Source: Mycobacterium gordonae (lineage in GTDB: Bacteria > Actinomycetota > Actinomycetes > Mycobacteriales > Mycobacteriaceae). Taken from it: DNA of 64,000 bases. The stretch is taken from contig NZ_LQOY01000072.1 of the NCBI RefSeq assembly GCF_002101675.1, forward strand, positions 18,477-82,476. Reading direction: 5' to 3'. Position numbers and translations under genes: made by a program. Under the pieces are notes generated by a model that saw only the letters and a list, made by a program, of their open reading frames with translations, did no database searches and was not told the origin of the DNA. Position 1 is the stretch's first letter. Each line of letters begins with the position of its first letter. Of the stretch, positions 51,786 through 60,223 are shown in pieces.

Positions 51786-52484
51786 TTAGAGCCGGCCCGC
51801 GGCGAAGTCGGCTGCCTGTCCGGTCATCCCGTTCACCGGATAAGTGGTGTGCGCGAAGGTGGGGGTGGTGCCACCGCCGTTGCAGATGGTGTCGCCGTCG
51901 GCACACAACTCGATGGTCTTGGGCCGATACAGCGGGCCGATGGCGATCTGCGGCGCGTTGTACTGGCTGAGGAACTGCGGTGACGGCGTTCCGAACAGCG
52001 CAACTGCGGCAACGTGATTCGCGATCTCCGGCGCCAGCGGCTGGGGAACCGCCGCGGCGGGCACGCCCGCCGGCACGGCGGCCGAGGTGACGTAGCCCGC
52101 CACCGCGGCGCCCTGTGAGTAACCGCCCAGCACCTCTTTGGTGTTGGGGCAGGTCGAGGCCATCGACTGGACGTGCGACCCCGCGTCGCGAATCCCGTCG
52201 ATCACGGTCAGGGGGAAGTCGCTACTGCCGAAGTCGGTGCTGGCGGGGTAGTTCACGGCATAGACACCAAGGGATTTCGTGCCGAGGGCCGGACGCAGCG
52301 AGTCGACGAACGACTGTCCGACACCGCCGACGCCGGGGGGTTCACCGCTGCCGCGGGCGAATACCACCTCGACATCGGGACATGGTGCGGCGGCCGCTGT
52401 CGGCACCGGGCCGCCGGCCAGGAGGGAAGTGCTGATCGCTGCCGTTGCTCCGGCAGCAGCCAGCGCGCGTTTCGGACCCATCAT
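51786..52484 (-). CDS. Secreted cutinase-family serine esterase (Culp type)
   Basis: This 232-residue cutinase-like protein has a signal peptide (GPKRALAAAGATAAISTSLLAG, cleavage after TAAAA). The mature part starts at APCPDVEVVFARG, a strong family signature. The nucleophile elbow GGYSQGAAVAGY places the serine at residue 123. The later segments CADGDTIC and FAHTTYP carry the catalytic aspartate and histidine. Four cysteines fit two disulfide bonds. Mycobacterial Culp enzymes cleave short- and medium-chain esters or phospholipids at the cell surface. The start has two consecutive ATG codons. Confidence 0.93.
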   Translation of the reverse strand: MMGPKRALAAAGATAAISTSLLAGGPVPTAAAAPCPDVEVVFARGSGEPPGVGGVGQSFVDSLRPALGTKSLGVYAVNYPASTDFGSSDFPLTVIDGIRDAGSHVQSMASTCPNTKEVLGGYSQGAAVAGYVTSAAVPAGVPAAAVPQPLAPEIANHVAAVALFGTPSPQFLSQYNAPQIAIGPLYRPKTIELCADGDTICNGGGTTPTFAHTTYPVNGMTGQAADFAAGRL

Positions 52485-52521
52485 GAACTAGGGATAGCCA
52501 TAAATCGGTGTCTCAATCGTG

Positions 52522-52565
52522 AAGCTGCCCCACGCGGATTCGGCCGAACCGCGCGGGGCAGCTTT
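52522..52565 (-). terminator. Strong GC-rich hairpin between csbD-like and cutinase genes
   Basis: AAGCTGCCCC-A-CGCGG pairs with CCGCG-C-GGGGCAGCTT across the stretch, one mismatch only, with TTCGGCCGAA as an inner self-complementary loop. It lies 35 bp after the stop of the CsbD gene on the minus strand and before the cutinase start. The long stem, with little T-run, suits a GC-rich mycobacterial transcription end. The inner palindrome could also form a cruciform. Confidence 0.7.
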
Positions 52566-52599
52566 ATGATCTTGTCGTGCAACGCCTTTCGGTCCAGCG

Positions 52600-52773
52600 C
52601 TACTTCTTGAAGGCGTCCTTCACCTTTTCGCCGGCGTCCTTCAGGCTCGACTTGGCCTGGTCGAAACGGCCCTCGTTCTCGGTGCTCCGGTCGCCGGTCG
52701 CCCGGCCGAGGCCCTCTTTCGCCTTGCCACCCATGTCGTCGATCTTGTTCTTGATCTTGTCTTCGGCGCTCAT
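52600..52773 (-). CDS. CsbD-family small stress protein, 57 aa
   Basis: This 57-residue protein is rich in lysine, glutamate and aspartate. It has the CsbD pattern of short helical repeats: KNKIDDMGGKAKEGLGRATG, then NEGRFDQAKSSLKDAGEKV. CsbD proteins are general-stress proteins, often sigma-factor controlled, of unknown mechanism. AAGGAG lies nine bases upstream of the ATG. The gene follows another CsbD-like gene on the same strand and is closed by a strong hairpin downstream. It is too short for most automatic gene lists. Confidence 0.85.
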   Translation of the reverse strand: MSAEDKIKNKIDDMGGKAKEGLGRATGDRSTENEGRFDQAKSSLKDAGEKVKDAFKK

Positions 52774-52848
52774 ACGAATGCGGCTCCTTCTTCGCTTATT
52801 GGCTGACTGCAGGGATGTACCCGGATGTGGCGGGTCCGCAAACCCCGG

Positions 52849-53070
52849 TCAGTACCGCGCCCGGCGGCGCCGGAAGGCGTTTCTGACATCCAGCCCGGCG
52901 TCCTTGGCGTTCGCCTTCGCCTGGTCCAGCTTGCCTTCGTACTGGGTGCGCCGGTTACCGGAGAGCCGGCCCAGGGTCTCCTTGGCCCGGCCGCCCCAAT
53001 ACTTGGCTGAGTTGCTCAATCGGTTATTGGTAGCCATGGCGGTGGGATACCCGCTGAGCGGCCGCTTCAT
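52849..53070 (-). CDS. CsbD-like small basic protein
   Basis: The product is 73 residues from ATG 53070, or 62 residues from ATG 53037 (MATNNRLS). It shares with the downstream gene the pattern GRAKETLGRLSGNRRTQYEG and DQAKANAKDAGLDVRNAF, but is arginine-rich and ends RRRRARY, so it is basic where the neighbour is near neutral. The ATG at 53070 lies two bases after the stop of the upstream oxidoreductase gene, which favours translational coupling from that start. The basic tail suggests nucleic-acid or phospholipid contact (inference). Confidence 0.65.
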   Translation of the reverse strand: MKRPLSGYPTAMATNNRLSNSAKYWGGRAKETLGRLSGNRRTQYEGKLDQAKANAKDAGLDVRNAFRRRRARY

Positions 53071-53072
53071 GC

Positions 53073-54131
53073 TCAGCCGGTCGGCACGTTGCCTCGGGGC
53101 AGGGTCAGCGGGAGGTCGGTGTAGGTGACGATGCCGGGGGCCGCCGCCACCACGGCCGGGATGGCGTTGATCGCGGGCATCGCCGTCATGATGTGCCCGA
53201 GTGCCATGAACTCCGCCAGCGTCGTGGCCTGAAAGTATGGGGGCGGCAGGAAGCCGACCTTCGTGGTGACCGTCGGCTGCCCGTCGACCTGAATCACCCA
53301 GCCGTCCTGGTCGATCTTCCAGTCGGGTTCAAGAGTCTGTCCCTTACGCCACCGCACGTTGAGGTCGATCACGGTGCGGCCCGCGACGATGCCCTGCCAG
53401 CTGATGTAGACCCCGGCCACGCAACCCGCCGGTATGGTCCACGACGCCATCTCGAGATCGGCTGTGGTTTCGGCGAATTCGGGAACACACCGAATCTCGT
53501 CGAGGTCCACGCCGAGTGCGTCGGCGACCAGCCGGACCGCTTCGCCGAAAATCGCGGTGCCCTTCTCGGCCATCTGCGCCAGCTCGGGATGATCGATCGG
53601 CTGACCGAAGCCCACGGGGCGCTCGGTGTCCGGCGAGTCGTAGAACGTGGTGTCGGCTGCCTCGTTGACGGTGACCTTGTCGACGCGGTTGCACACCATC
53701 GCCGACACGATGGCCAGCAACTCGGCGAAGCCGGGGCTGACGCCGGAGCCGAACATCGTCGAGCCGCCCTCCTGGCAGGCCGCCAGGATGCGGTCGCGGC
53801 CGTCGCCCAGGTTGTGTCCGGTGATGAATGACGCCGTCGTCACCACGTTCACCCCCGCGGACAGGATGCGGACCAGTTCGTCGACATCGATCCACATCGG
53901 GTTGTAGACCACGCAGTCGGGTTTCAGGGCCAGCAACGCCTGGACATCGTTGGTGGCGGCCACCCCGACGGGGTCGATGCCCGCCAACTCGCCGGCGTCA
54001 CGGCCGGCCTTGTCCGGCGACCACGCGTAACACCCGATGAGATCGAACTGGGGATTGGCCACGATCGACTGCACGGAGCTCTTACCGACATTTCCGGTCG
54101 TCCACTGCACGACGCGATATTTGTTGGGCAC
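53073..54131 (-). CDS. DapB-like / amine-dehydrogenase-type NAD(P) oxidoreductase, second copy
   Basis: This 352-residue paralogue of the enzyme at 5455-6513 has identical predicted length. The Rossmann start YRVVQWTTGNVGKSSVQSI, the segment GSGVSPGFAELLAIV and the C-terminal AINAIPAVVAAAPGI are family features. GTG at 54131 is preferred over a TTG at 54158 because it gives the same N-terminus as the paralogue; the ribosome-binding site is weak. It follows two proteins of unknown function, 30 bp downstream of the last. The substrate is unknown. Confidence 0.82.
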   Translation of the reverse strand: MPNKYRVVQWTTGNVGKSSVQSIVANPQFDLIGCYAWSPDKAGRDAGELAGIDPVGVAATNDVQALLALKPDCVVYNPMWIDVDELVRILSAGVNVVTTASFITGHNLGDGRDRILAACQEGGSTMFGSGVSPGFAELLAIVSAMVCNRVDKVTVNEAADTTFYDSPDTERPVGFGQPIDHPELAQMAEKGTAIFGEAVRLVADALGVDLDEIRCVPEFAETTADLEMASWTIPAGCVAGVYISWQGIVAGRTVIDLNVRWRKGQTLEPDWKIDQDGWVIQVDGQPTVTTKVGFLPPPYFQATTLAEFMALGHIMTAMPAINAIPAVVAAAPGIVTYTDLPLTLPRGNVPTG

Positions 54132-54161
54132 TCGCTCAGCATAGGTAAGCGGGGCCAAGTC

Positions 54162-55265
54162 TCAATAGGAAGACTCGCTGGCGAGGACTTCGGCGAGGTA
54201 GGCATCCGCCGGCGGTTGGTCGAGCCGTGCCCGTACCCAGGCGCGGACCCGGTCCCGGGCCTCCCGGGTTTCGCTTGCCGCCGATATCGGAGCCCCGATG
54301 TCGACCGAGGTTGCCGGCCAATCGTGGTTCCAGGCAGCCGATTCCGTCAACTCTCCGCGCTGTGTGTCGACGAGGGGGACGGTGGCCCGCCCCGCGGCAT
54401 CCATGGCGGCGGCGCCGCTGACGTCGCCGGAGCGCAACCGCACCGCGACATCGGTGGCCGGGTCCGGTCCGATGACGGCCGCCCGCACGACGGCGACGAC
54501 CCCCGGACCGGCTGCCTCGACGCTCCAATCGACCGTGTCCTCCGCCGCGTCGAAGATGCCCGGCGGCACCGCGCCCCAGTTGATCGACGCGACCCCCCGT
54601 CCGATCGCCACGCCCGGACGCGGGCCCGGCTGCGCACCCGCGGCCAACGCGTAGTCATCGCGGTACCCGGTCGGCATGGTTGGAACCAGTGTCGAATCCT
54701 GCACCGCGACAGACAGTTCCGCCCAGCCCGCGCCGTCCAGGCCGAGCTCGTCGGCCAGCTCGGCACCGTCCCGCACCAGGTCACGCACCCGTCCGTCATC
54801 GGTGTGCGCTAGACCGATCAGGGCAGCGGCATGCGGCGCGAGTAGTTGTGCCACATCCGAATCCAGGGTTTCATCGCTGAAAAAGGCCTGTGCCTCCACC
54901 GTGAGCAGCGCCACCTCGACGTCGAGCAGGGCCCGGTCGAGGGCGGGGATCCCGTCCCGCTGACTGGCTGGCCACCACCGCCGCAGCCAATGGCCGAGCG
55001 CCAGGCGGTGCAGCGAGCCCATCGCCCCGGGGGCGATGTCGAATGCGGTGACAGCCCGAGGTTCCTGGACGGCCGACAGCAGCGCGACGTGGCCGGACTC
55101 GCCGATGACGCGCCACAGCCAGTCGGCGCGGGTGGGGTCGGTGAAGGAAATGTCAGCGGCGTCCGCGCCGGCCGGGTCATCGACGATCCACGACAACACC
55201 GCACCGCTGACTTCCAGCACCGCCATCAGAGGCAGGGGCTGTTCGACGGTTCCGAGAAGTCTCAT
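54162..55265 (-). CDS. Protein of unknown function, 367 aa, coupled to its upstream gene
   Basis: This 367-residue acidic, alanine-rich protein has no signal peptide or membrane helix. The N-terminus resembles a small beta domain (LPLMAVLEVSGAVLSWIVDD); a central helical part contains LALGHWLRRWWPASQRDG; the C-terminal third has a beta-rich stretch (VAIGRGVASINWGAVPPGIFD, then VDWSVEAAGPGVVAVVRAAV). I cannot place it in a family. The ATG overlaps the upstream stop by 4 bp (ATGA), so the two proteins are probably made together and may interact. It lies near the TPR-CHAT pair. Confidence 0.75.
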   Translation of the reverse strand: MRLLGTVEQPLPLMAVLEVSGAVLSWIVDDPAGADAADISFTDPTRADWLWRVIGESGHVALLSAVQEPRAVTAFDIAPGAMGSLHRLALGHWLRRWWPASQRDGIPALDRALLDVEVALLTVEAQAFFSDETLDSDVAQLLAPHAAALIGLAHTDDGRVRDLVRDGAELADELGLDGAGWAELSVAVQDSTLVPTMPTGYRDDYALAAGAQPGPRPGVAIGRGVASINWGAVPPGIFDAAEDTVDWSVEAAGPGVVAVVRAAVIGPDPATDVAVRLRSGDVSGAAAMDAAGRATVPLVDTQRGELTESAAWNHDWPATSVDIGAPISAASETREARDRVRAWVRARLDQPPADAYLAEVLASESSY

Positions 55266-56590
55266 CCCGCCACCTGCAATTCCAGCATCGACTTGATGCG
55301 TTGCCGATGGTCGAGGCTGACCGACCTGGCGACGCCCTCCAGCAGTGACCGCACGTCGTCGACGTCCTCGCAGGACTCCTGCCAGACGTCGCGTCCGTGT
55401 AGCCGTGCCCACAACCGGCTCAGATACGGCTGCCGGTACCGGGCCAGGTCGTCGACCACCTGCTGTTGGCGCGGATGGATCGGCCCGCCCTCGGCCAGAT
55501 ACCGCCGCGCATGCAGCACGTAGGCCTCCTTGCGCAGTCGCGCCTGGATCTGCCCGGCCAGCGCGTAGCGGCTGGTGACCGAACGGTCCAACGGCGCCAG
55601 CTCGCCGGCGACCTCGATGCCGGTGACCAACGTTGCCTGCTTGTCCTCGGCCAGCAGCCCCCACGGCGCGCAGGCCCGGTCGACCTCCTCCTCGCAGAGC
55701 AGTGGAACGTCGGGCAGCGCGTCGCGGTCCAGGGCGCGCCGCAGCGTGGAACGCACCCGGTCCACCACGGTGCGATCCAGCGGGCGGTCACTGTCGGAAC
55801 CGTCGGCCACCTGGGGCGCTCGCTGCGGCGCAGCGGAACTCAGGCCGAGCTCGACGATCGACCACGGGACCTGCGCTCCGTCGTCCCGGACCAGGGCCCC
55901 GAGGTTGTACGGCGTGGCGTCGGCGATCACCGAGGACCACACCCGCTGGCGCGCGGTGGCCGCGGTGTGGCTTCGGGCCGGGCCGAGCACGGTAGTCAGC
56001 GCCGCCAGCAAGGGTTCCAGCACCGCCGTGTCCGCCCGGACATCGGCCCAGCTGGCCTCCAGCTGAGCGGCCAGGGTCGCCACCACACCCGGATCGGCGA
56101 CGTAGTCGTTGAGCACCTCGATCGCGGTGCGGTCCCGGCCCTGGTGCACCTGGTGCAGCACCGCCGCGGCGGCCTCGCGATCCTGGGGTGTGGGTGCGCC
56201 TTTGGTCACCGCGAGCTCGAAGCACACCGGGAAGTAAAGCTCCTGGGCGTTGCCGCTGCGGATTCGCAACCTGCGGCGCTCGAGCTTGAGCACCTCGAAC
56301 CAGGCTGCGGCAACACGCAATTGACCGGCGTTGCCGACGATCAGGTCGTGCATCTCGGCTGCGGTGTCGCCGCCCACCACCGGTGCGGAATATTGCGGAT
56401 TGGACCGCAGCCGCAGGACCAACGGATCAATGATCCGTTTGACGGTGCGGGTCAGGGGACCGCCGTCGTCGCTGCTCAGCACCTCGACCCCGGGACCGAT
56501 TGCGCGCCAGGCCTGGTCGATCACCGCGCGTCGGGGTTGCCCCGCCGCGCGGTTGTCGTTGGCAGGCGGTGCCTGCGGGTCGGCGCTCAT
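55262..56590 (-). CDS. Protein of unknown function, 442 aa, first of a coupled pair
   Basis: This 442-residue soluble, mainly helical protein starts with a short disordered, proline/alanine-rich segment. The middle has SGNAQELYFPVCFELAVT; the C-terminal half is rich in charged helices (ARLRKEAYVLHARRYLAEGG, YLSRLWARLHGRDVWQE). No known catalytic motif is visible. Its stop overlaps the start of the 367-aa gene. It diverges from a small membrane-protein gene, and the TPR-CHAT operon lies beyond that. A role as a partner of the CHAT module is conceivable but unsupported by motifs. Confidence 0.75.
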   Translation of the reverse strand: MSADPQAPPANDNRAAGQPRRAVIDQAWRAIGPGVEVLSSDDGGPLTRTVKRIIDPLVLRLRSNPQYSAPVVGGDTAAEMHDLIVGNAGQLRVAAAWFEVLKLERRRLRIRSGNAQELYFPVCFELAVTKGAPTPQDREAAAAVLHQVHQGRDRTAIEVLNDYVADPGVVATLAAQLEASWADVRADTAVLEPLLAALTTVLGPARSHTAATARQRVWSSVIADATPYNLGALVRDDGAQVPWSIVELGLSSAAPQRAPQVADGSDSDRPLDRTVVDRVRSTLRRALDRDALPDVPLLCEEEVDRACAPWGLLAEDKQATLVTGIEVAGELAPLDRSVTSRYALAGQIQARLRKEAYVLHARRYLAEGGPIHPRQQQVVDDLARYRQPYLSRLWARLHGRDVWQESCEDVDDVRSLLEGVARSVSLDHRQRIKSMLELQVAG

Positions 56591-56674
56591 CACCACAGGA
56601 TAGGGGCACCGGCAAAAAAACCGGTACCCGAAAAGTTGGGTTCGGTAGCGCTGGCGACAGTCGAATCTGGTCGC

Positions 56675-57040
56675 ATGAACATGTGGATCGCACTGGCCGG
56701 GTTCTTCGTTGCGAGTGTCGCCGCCGTGGTGATCGGCCGGATCGCGGCCAGCGCGCGAAGCGGCCGGGACAATCTTGCCGTCGGGGTCGGTACGGTGCGC
56801 ACCGTGGTCGACGAACAGCCGGAAGCCGTTGGCGGAGAACGCCAGATCTGGATCGAAGTGTCCAGCGTGCATGGTGACAGCTTCATCGGCCGGTTGGTGC
56901 ACGACGACTCCGAAACGGACATGTCCACTTTACGGCCCGGACTCGTCATGCTGGTGGCGTTCGATCCCGCTGCCCGCGAGGAACTTTCGCTGCCCGACGA
57001 CGTATTGGCCGTGCGGGCGTCGGGTCTGGAGCTGGTCTGA
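56675..57040 (+). CDS. Small membrane-anchored protein, 121 aa
   Basis: This 121-residue protein has one N-terminal membrane helix (MWIALAGFFVASVAAVVIG) followed by a short basic turn (RIAASARSGRD). A beta-rich soluble domain of about 90 residues follows, with GTVRTVVDEQPEAVGGERQ and FIGRLVHDDSETDMSTLRPG; the layout recalls the NfeD-type OB-like domain, but similarity is weak. It is the only plus-strand gene between two minus-strand groups and ends 2 bp before the stop of the CHAT gene. The ribosome-binding site is poor. Confidence 0.65.
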   Translation: MNMWIALAGFFVASVAAVVIGRIAASARSGRDNLAVGVGTVRTVVDEQPEAVGGERQIWIEVSSVHGDSFIGRLVHDDSETDMSTLRPGLVMLVAFDPAAREELSLPDDVLAVRASGLELV

Positions 57041-57042
57041 GA

Positions 57043-58401
57043 TCACCGCGCGCCGTCCACGGCGAAAGTGACCAGCGCTGCCCAGAACAACGGGCTGGCG
57101 CTGGCATCCCCGTCCCGCCATCGGCGCATTTGCGCACGCTGCCAACGATTCACGGCACACCCGGCGTCCGGCTCTTCGTGCGCGGTGTCGACGGCGATGG
57201 CGGCCTCGGCCATGGGATCGGAATCGTCTGGAACCGAGCTGAATTGACGATACGCTGCGGTAGTCGGCAGCGACCAGAGCGTGGCGGTCACCAGCTGGGC
57301 CCCGCCTAGAATCATGGCGGCCACCAGCCCGGTCGCCTCGTCGAACTGATAGTCACCGCCCGACGCACAGGCCAGCAGCGCGACGCGGGGCGGCATGGGT
57401 AACCGCAGCGACATCAGATCCGACGCGGTCAAGGGGCGGTGATTGCCGATTGCCTCCGCGTCTCCGGGTGCGGCGGCGGTGCACGCCAGATGCAGTGCGG
57501 CCCGGTCGGCCTGACCCGAGTCGCCATCGGCGGAGCTGGCATGTCCGACATAGACCAGGCGGCTGGGAAGCTGGGCCAGCGCATCCGCCAGCCACCTGCG
57601 GTCAACGTCCTGACGCCGGAACAGCTCAACCGAGCTGCCCACCGCGGGAAGCACCGCGCGTCGCTGCATCGAGTCGGCAAAGTGCCGCGCCAGTGCCGTG
57701 TGCTCGGAGGGCCGGCCGAGCACCGAACCCAGTGCCGAGTCTGGCCGCTGCCCAGGTACCCGGGGATCGAGGATCAGAAGCGACGCGCCGTCCCGTCTGG
57801 CGTCCCACCGGGCAGCCGGGCGCGGCGCATGAACGATGTTCTGCGGCACCGCCAGTAGTACGTCAGCCAACTCCATCAACCGATAGCCGTCGGTGTGTTC
57901 CCGGATGTCCGCGAGCTGCCAGGGGATGCGGGCGGCAACCCGGCCGCTGGCGGTGATCGCGTCCTGGCGGGCCCGCACCAATTCCTCTTTGCTGGGGCCT
58001 GATTTCGGTAGTGCGAGCAACCCCCAGGGCATTCGAGCCAGACGGGCGCTCGGGGAGACGAACAGCGTCGGCCGCGGCGATGAAACGCACTCCGACAGCA
58101 GCTTCCACCCGGCCTCGCCGATCAGCAGCACGCCGAGAATGTATGCGGTCGTCAGCTCGGTTTCCGGGGTTGCGAACGCGCCCCGCGACAGGGCCCGCTC
58201 GATGGCGTCGCGGCGGCTTTCGTCCCCGTACGGCTCGGGAAGAGCGCCGGTCAGTTCTTCCAAAGCCGCCAACAGCATCGGCTCCTCGACCACCCAATTG
58301 ACGGTTCGGGACGGATCGCCGACCACCCACAGGCTCGCGTAGGTGGCGATTCCGACGTCGGCGTACCGCAGCACCAGAGTCTGCCGATTCGGATCGTTCA
58401 C
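57043..58401 (-). CDS. CHAT-domain caspase-like protease
   Basis: This 452-residue protein has a C-terminal CHAT domain, the caspase-related cysteine protease fold. The catalytic pair is visible as His287 in LVYVGHASSADGD and Cys345 in VALLACASGGDY. They are followed by the CHAT-typical segments GLVAAMILGGAQLVTATLWS and PMAEAAIAV. The N-terminal 200 residues include LFVSPSARLARMPWGLLALP, also common in CHAT proteins. The GTG start overlaps the stop of the TPR gene (GTGA). In other bacteria TPR-CHAT proteins act as regulated proteases, for example with type III-E CRISPR or gasdermins; the activating signal here is unknown. Confidence 0.88.
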   Translation of the reverse strand: MNDPNRQTLVLRYADVGIATYASLWVVGDPSRTVNWVVEEPMLLAALEELTGALPEPYGDESRRDAIERALSRGAFATPETELTTAYILGVLLIGEAGWKLLSECVSSPRPTLFVSPSARLARMPWGLLALPKSGPSKEELVRARQDAITASGRVAARIPWQLADIREHTDGYRLMELADVLLAVPQNIVHAPRPAARWDARRDGASLLILDPRVPGQRPDSALGSVLGRPSEHTALARHFADSMQRRAVLPAVGSSVELFRRQDVDRRWLADALAQLPSRLVYVGHASSADGDSGQADRAALHLACTAAAPGDAEAIGNHRPLTASDLMSLRLPMPPRVALLACASGGDYQFDEATGLVAAMILGGAQLVTATLWSLPTTAAYRQFSSVPDDSDPMAEAAIAVDTAHEEPDAGCAVNRWQRAQMRRWRDGDASASPLFWAALVTFAVDGAR

Positions 58402-60140
58402 GGCCAGGTCGCCCAGGCCGGCTCCGACGCGGTGACCGCTCGGCCGTACCGCTGCCGTGCCAGCTCGCGGTAGTGGCTCATGATCGCCGTCGCCCCGGGT
58501 TGCATCTGTAAGGGAGGCAACGGTCCGAGCCGGGTCAGTGAACTCCCGCCCGATGCCGGACCGGCTGCCGCGATGGCCGGTGCGGGTTCGTCACCAGCCT
58601 CGATGAATGCCGGAGCGGCAGCGGTCGACTCCCATTCACCGACCCGGCGTTGCGGGTGTTCGGCGTTGAAAGTGCCGCGCGCGCTGTGGTATTCGACCAA
58701 CTCGCTGACCAGTTGGGTGTTCTCCCATTCCCAGGCTACCGCGAACGCGCTCGCCAGTACCGGCGCGGAAACCCTTGCTGCCCAGCGAGATCGCGCGTCG
58801 GCATCGGCGATCGAGTAGCGCACCGAGTCCACCGCCAGGGCCGCCGGGATCTTCAGTTCGGCGGCCTGTTCCAATTTGGTCATGGCGCGCCAATACTCCG
58901 GGGTGCCGACCTCGCCGCGCAGGATTCCCAGCGACTCGGCCTGACGTGCCTCGGTTTCCTGCAGTGACTCGTCGGGGTCACCCGAACCGTCGAATCCCAT
59001 ATCCGACAGCGCATCGGCGCGCCACACCGTTCCGAGATGGTTGTCGAGCAGGGCGTACTGCAGCCAGCTGCTGCGCGGGGAGGAGTCGAGCAGCTCACGC
59101 GCCTGCGCAATCAGTTCCACCGCATCCGCGAACCGGCCCCAGAAGATAGCTATCCAGCTGCGCTGCAACAGAATACGGTGTAAATGCAATGGCTTGCCGA
59201 GCTCGCGCCAATGCTGTTCGGCCTGTTCCCAGCACCGGTCGGCTTCTTCCAGCGCGCCACTGGCAAGCCGGGTCAGGCCCAGGTACAGCCAGCAACGGGA
59301 CACGTCGTGCGCCCGCGCGTAGCGGCTGATCACCTGATAGGCCTCCGACGCCAGTTGCTCGGTGTTGACGTGGTCACCGACCGACCAGCAGGCTGCCGCG
59401 CGCTCCAATTGCGTTCGTGCGGTCGCTAATTCCCAGCCTTTGGCTTGCGCTCGCGCTCCCGCGCGCCGCAGCCAGGGCTCGGCCTCGGCCAAGCGCCCGG
59501 TCTCGACGCAGAAACGGCCGTAGTGGGTGGCGGCCAGCACCCAGATGTAATCTGCATATTCGGACGCGGGGGCAGGCTGGCGCAGGACGTCGAGCACCTG
59601 CTCCCACAGTGCAACCGATTGCACGTGCAAGTCGTCGTCGCACAATGCCGTCGCGCACAGCACCCGGGCGTGCGTGAGCAGGGCGGCGCGTTCGTCGGCC
59701 AGATCGGGGAATTCGGCTCCCGGTTCGGCCAGCCCATCCAGACCGGTTCGGGCCTCCTCGTGCAGTCCCTCCGCCGCGGCCAACCCGATCTGCAGAAACT
59801 GCGCGCGCCGTGAGTAACGGCAGATCATTTGGGCGATCTCAGGGTGCGGCATGTGTACCTGTTCGGCCGCCGCCGGCGAGGTACCGGCGAGGATGGCCCG
59901 GTAAATCACCAGCGGTTCGTGAATGCGCCGAATGCATTCGCGCACGCCGTCATTCGCGCCTCGGGCCAGGTAGATCGCTCCGAGCTGTGCAAAGACCTCC
60001 AACGCCAGGTCATCGCGGTCGGCCTGCTCGATCCCCGGCAGCAGCGACAGCAGCAGCTCCCGCGAGGCGTCCTCGTCGGCCGCGAACGCCAGGCTGTGGG
60101 CCTGTGCGAGGGCACGTTCGAGGTCGTGGGAGATCAACAC
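58398..60140 (-). CDS. TPR-repeat protein coupled to the CHAT protease
   Basis: This protein of about 580 residues is almost entirely alpha-helical, with repeats of the TPR type such as ALEVFAQLGAIYLARGANDG, ATHYGRFCVETGRLAEAEPW, WLYLGLTRLASGALEEADRC and FADAVELIAQARELLDSS. It has no membrane helix. A low-complexity linker (EAGDEPAPAIAAAGPASGG) precedes a short C-terminal helix (HYRELARQRYGRAV). GTG at 60140 is the assumed start, with a weak ribosome-binding site. The gene is fused by overlap to the CHAT gene, so the product is its likely sensor or adaptor (inference). Confidence 0.82.
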   Translation of the reverse strand: MLISHDLERALAQAHSLAFAADEDASRELLLSLLPGIEQADRDDLALEVFAQLGAIYLARGANDGVRECIRRIHEPLVIYRAILAGTSPAAAEQVHMPHPEIAQMICRYSRRAQFLQIGLAAAEGLHEEARTGLDGLAEPGAEFPDLADERAALLTHARVLCATALCDDDLHVQSVALWEQVLDVLRQPAPASEYADYIWVLAATHYGRFCVETGRLAEAEPWLRRAGARAQAKGWELATARTQLERAAACWSVGDHVNTEQLASEAYQVISRYARAHDVSRCWLYLGLTRLASGALEEADRCWEQAEQHWRELGKPLHLHRILLQRSWIAIFWGRFADAVELIAQARELLDSSPRSSWLQYALLDNHLGTVWRADALSDMGFDGSGDPDESLQETEARQAESLGILRGEVGTPEYWRAMTKLEQAAELKIPAALAVDSVRYSIADADARSRWAARVSAPVLASAFAVAWEWENTQLVSELVEYHSARGTFNAEHPQRRVGEWESTAAAPAFIEAGDEPAPAIAAAGPASGGSSLTRLGPLPPLQMQPGATAIMSHYRELARQRYGRAVTASEPAWATWP

Positions 60141-60223
60141 GGCTGCATCATAAGTCCCGGCCTTCCGGCCAATCCGGAACGGCGGACATGCAGTGCATAC
60201 CCGCCGTGCCGAACCACCCCTCG

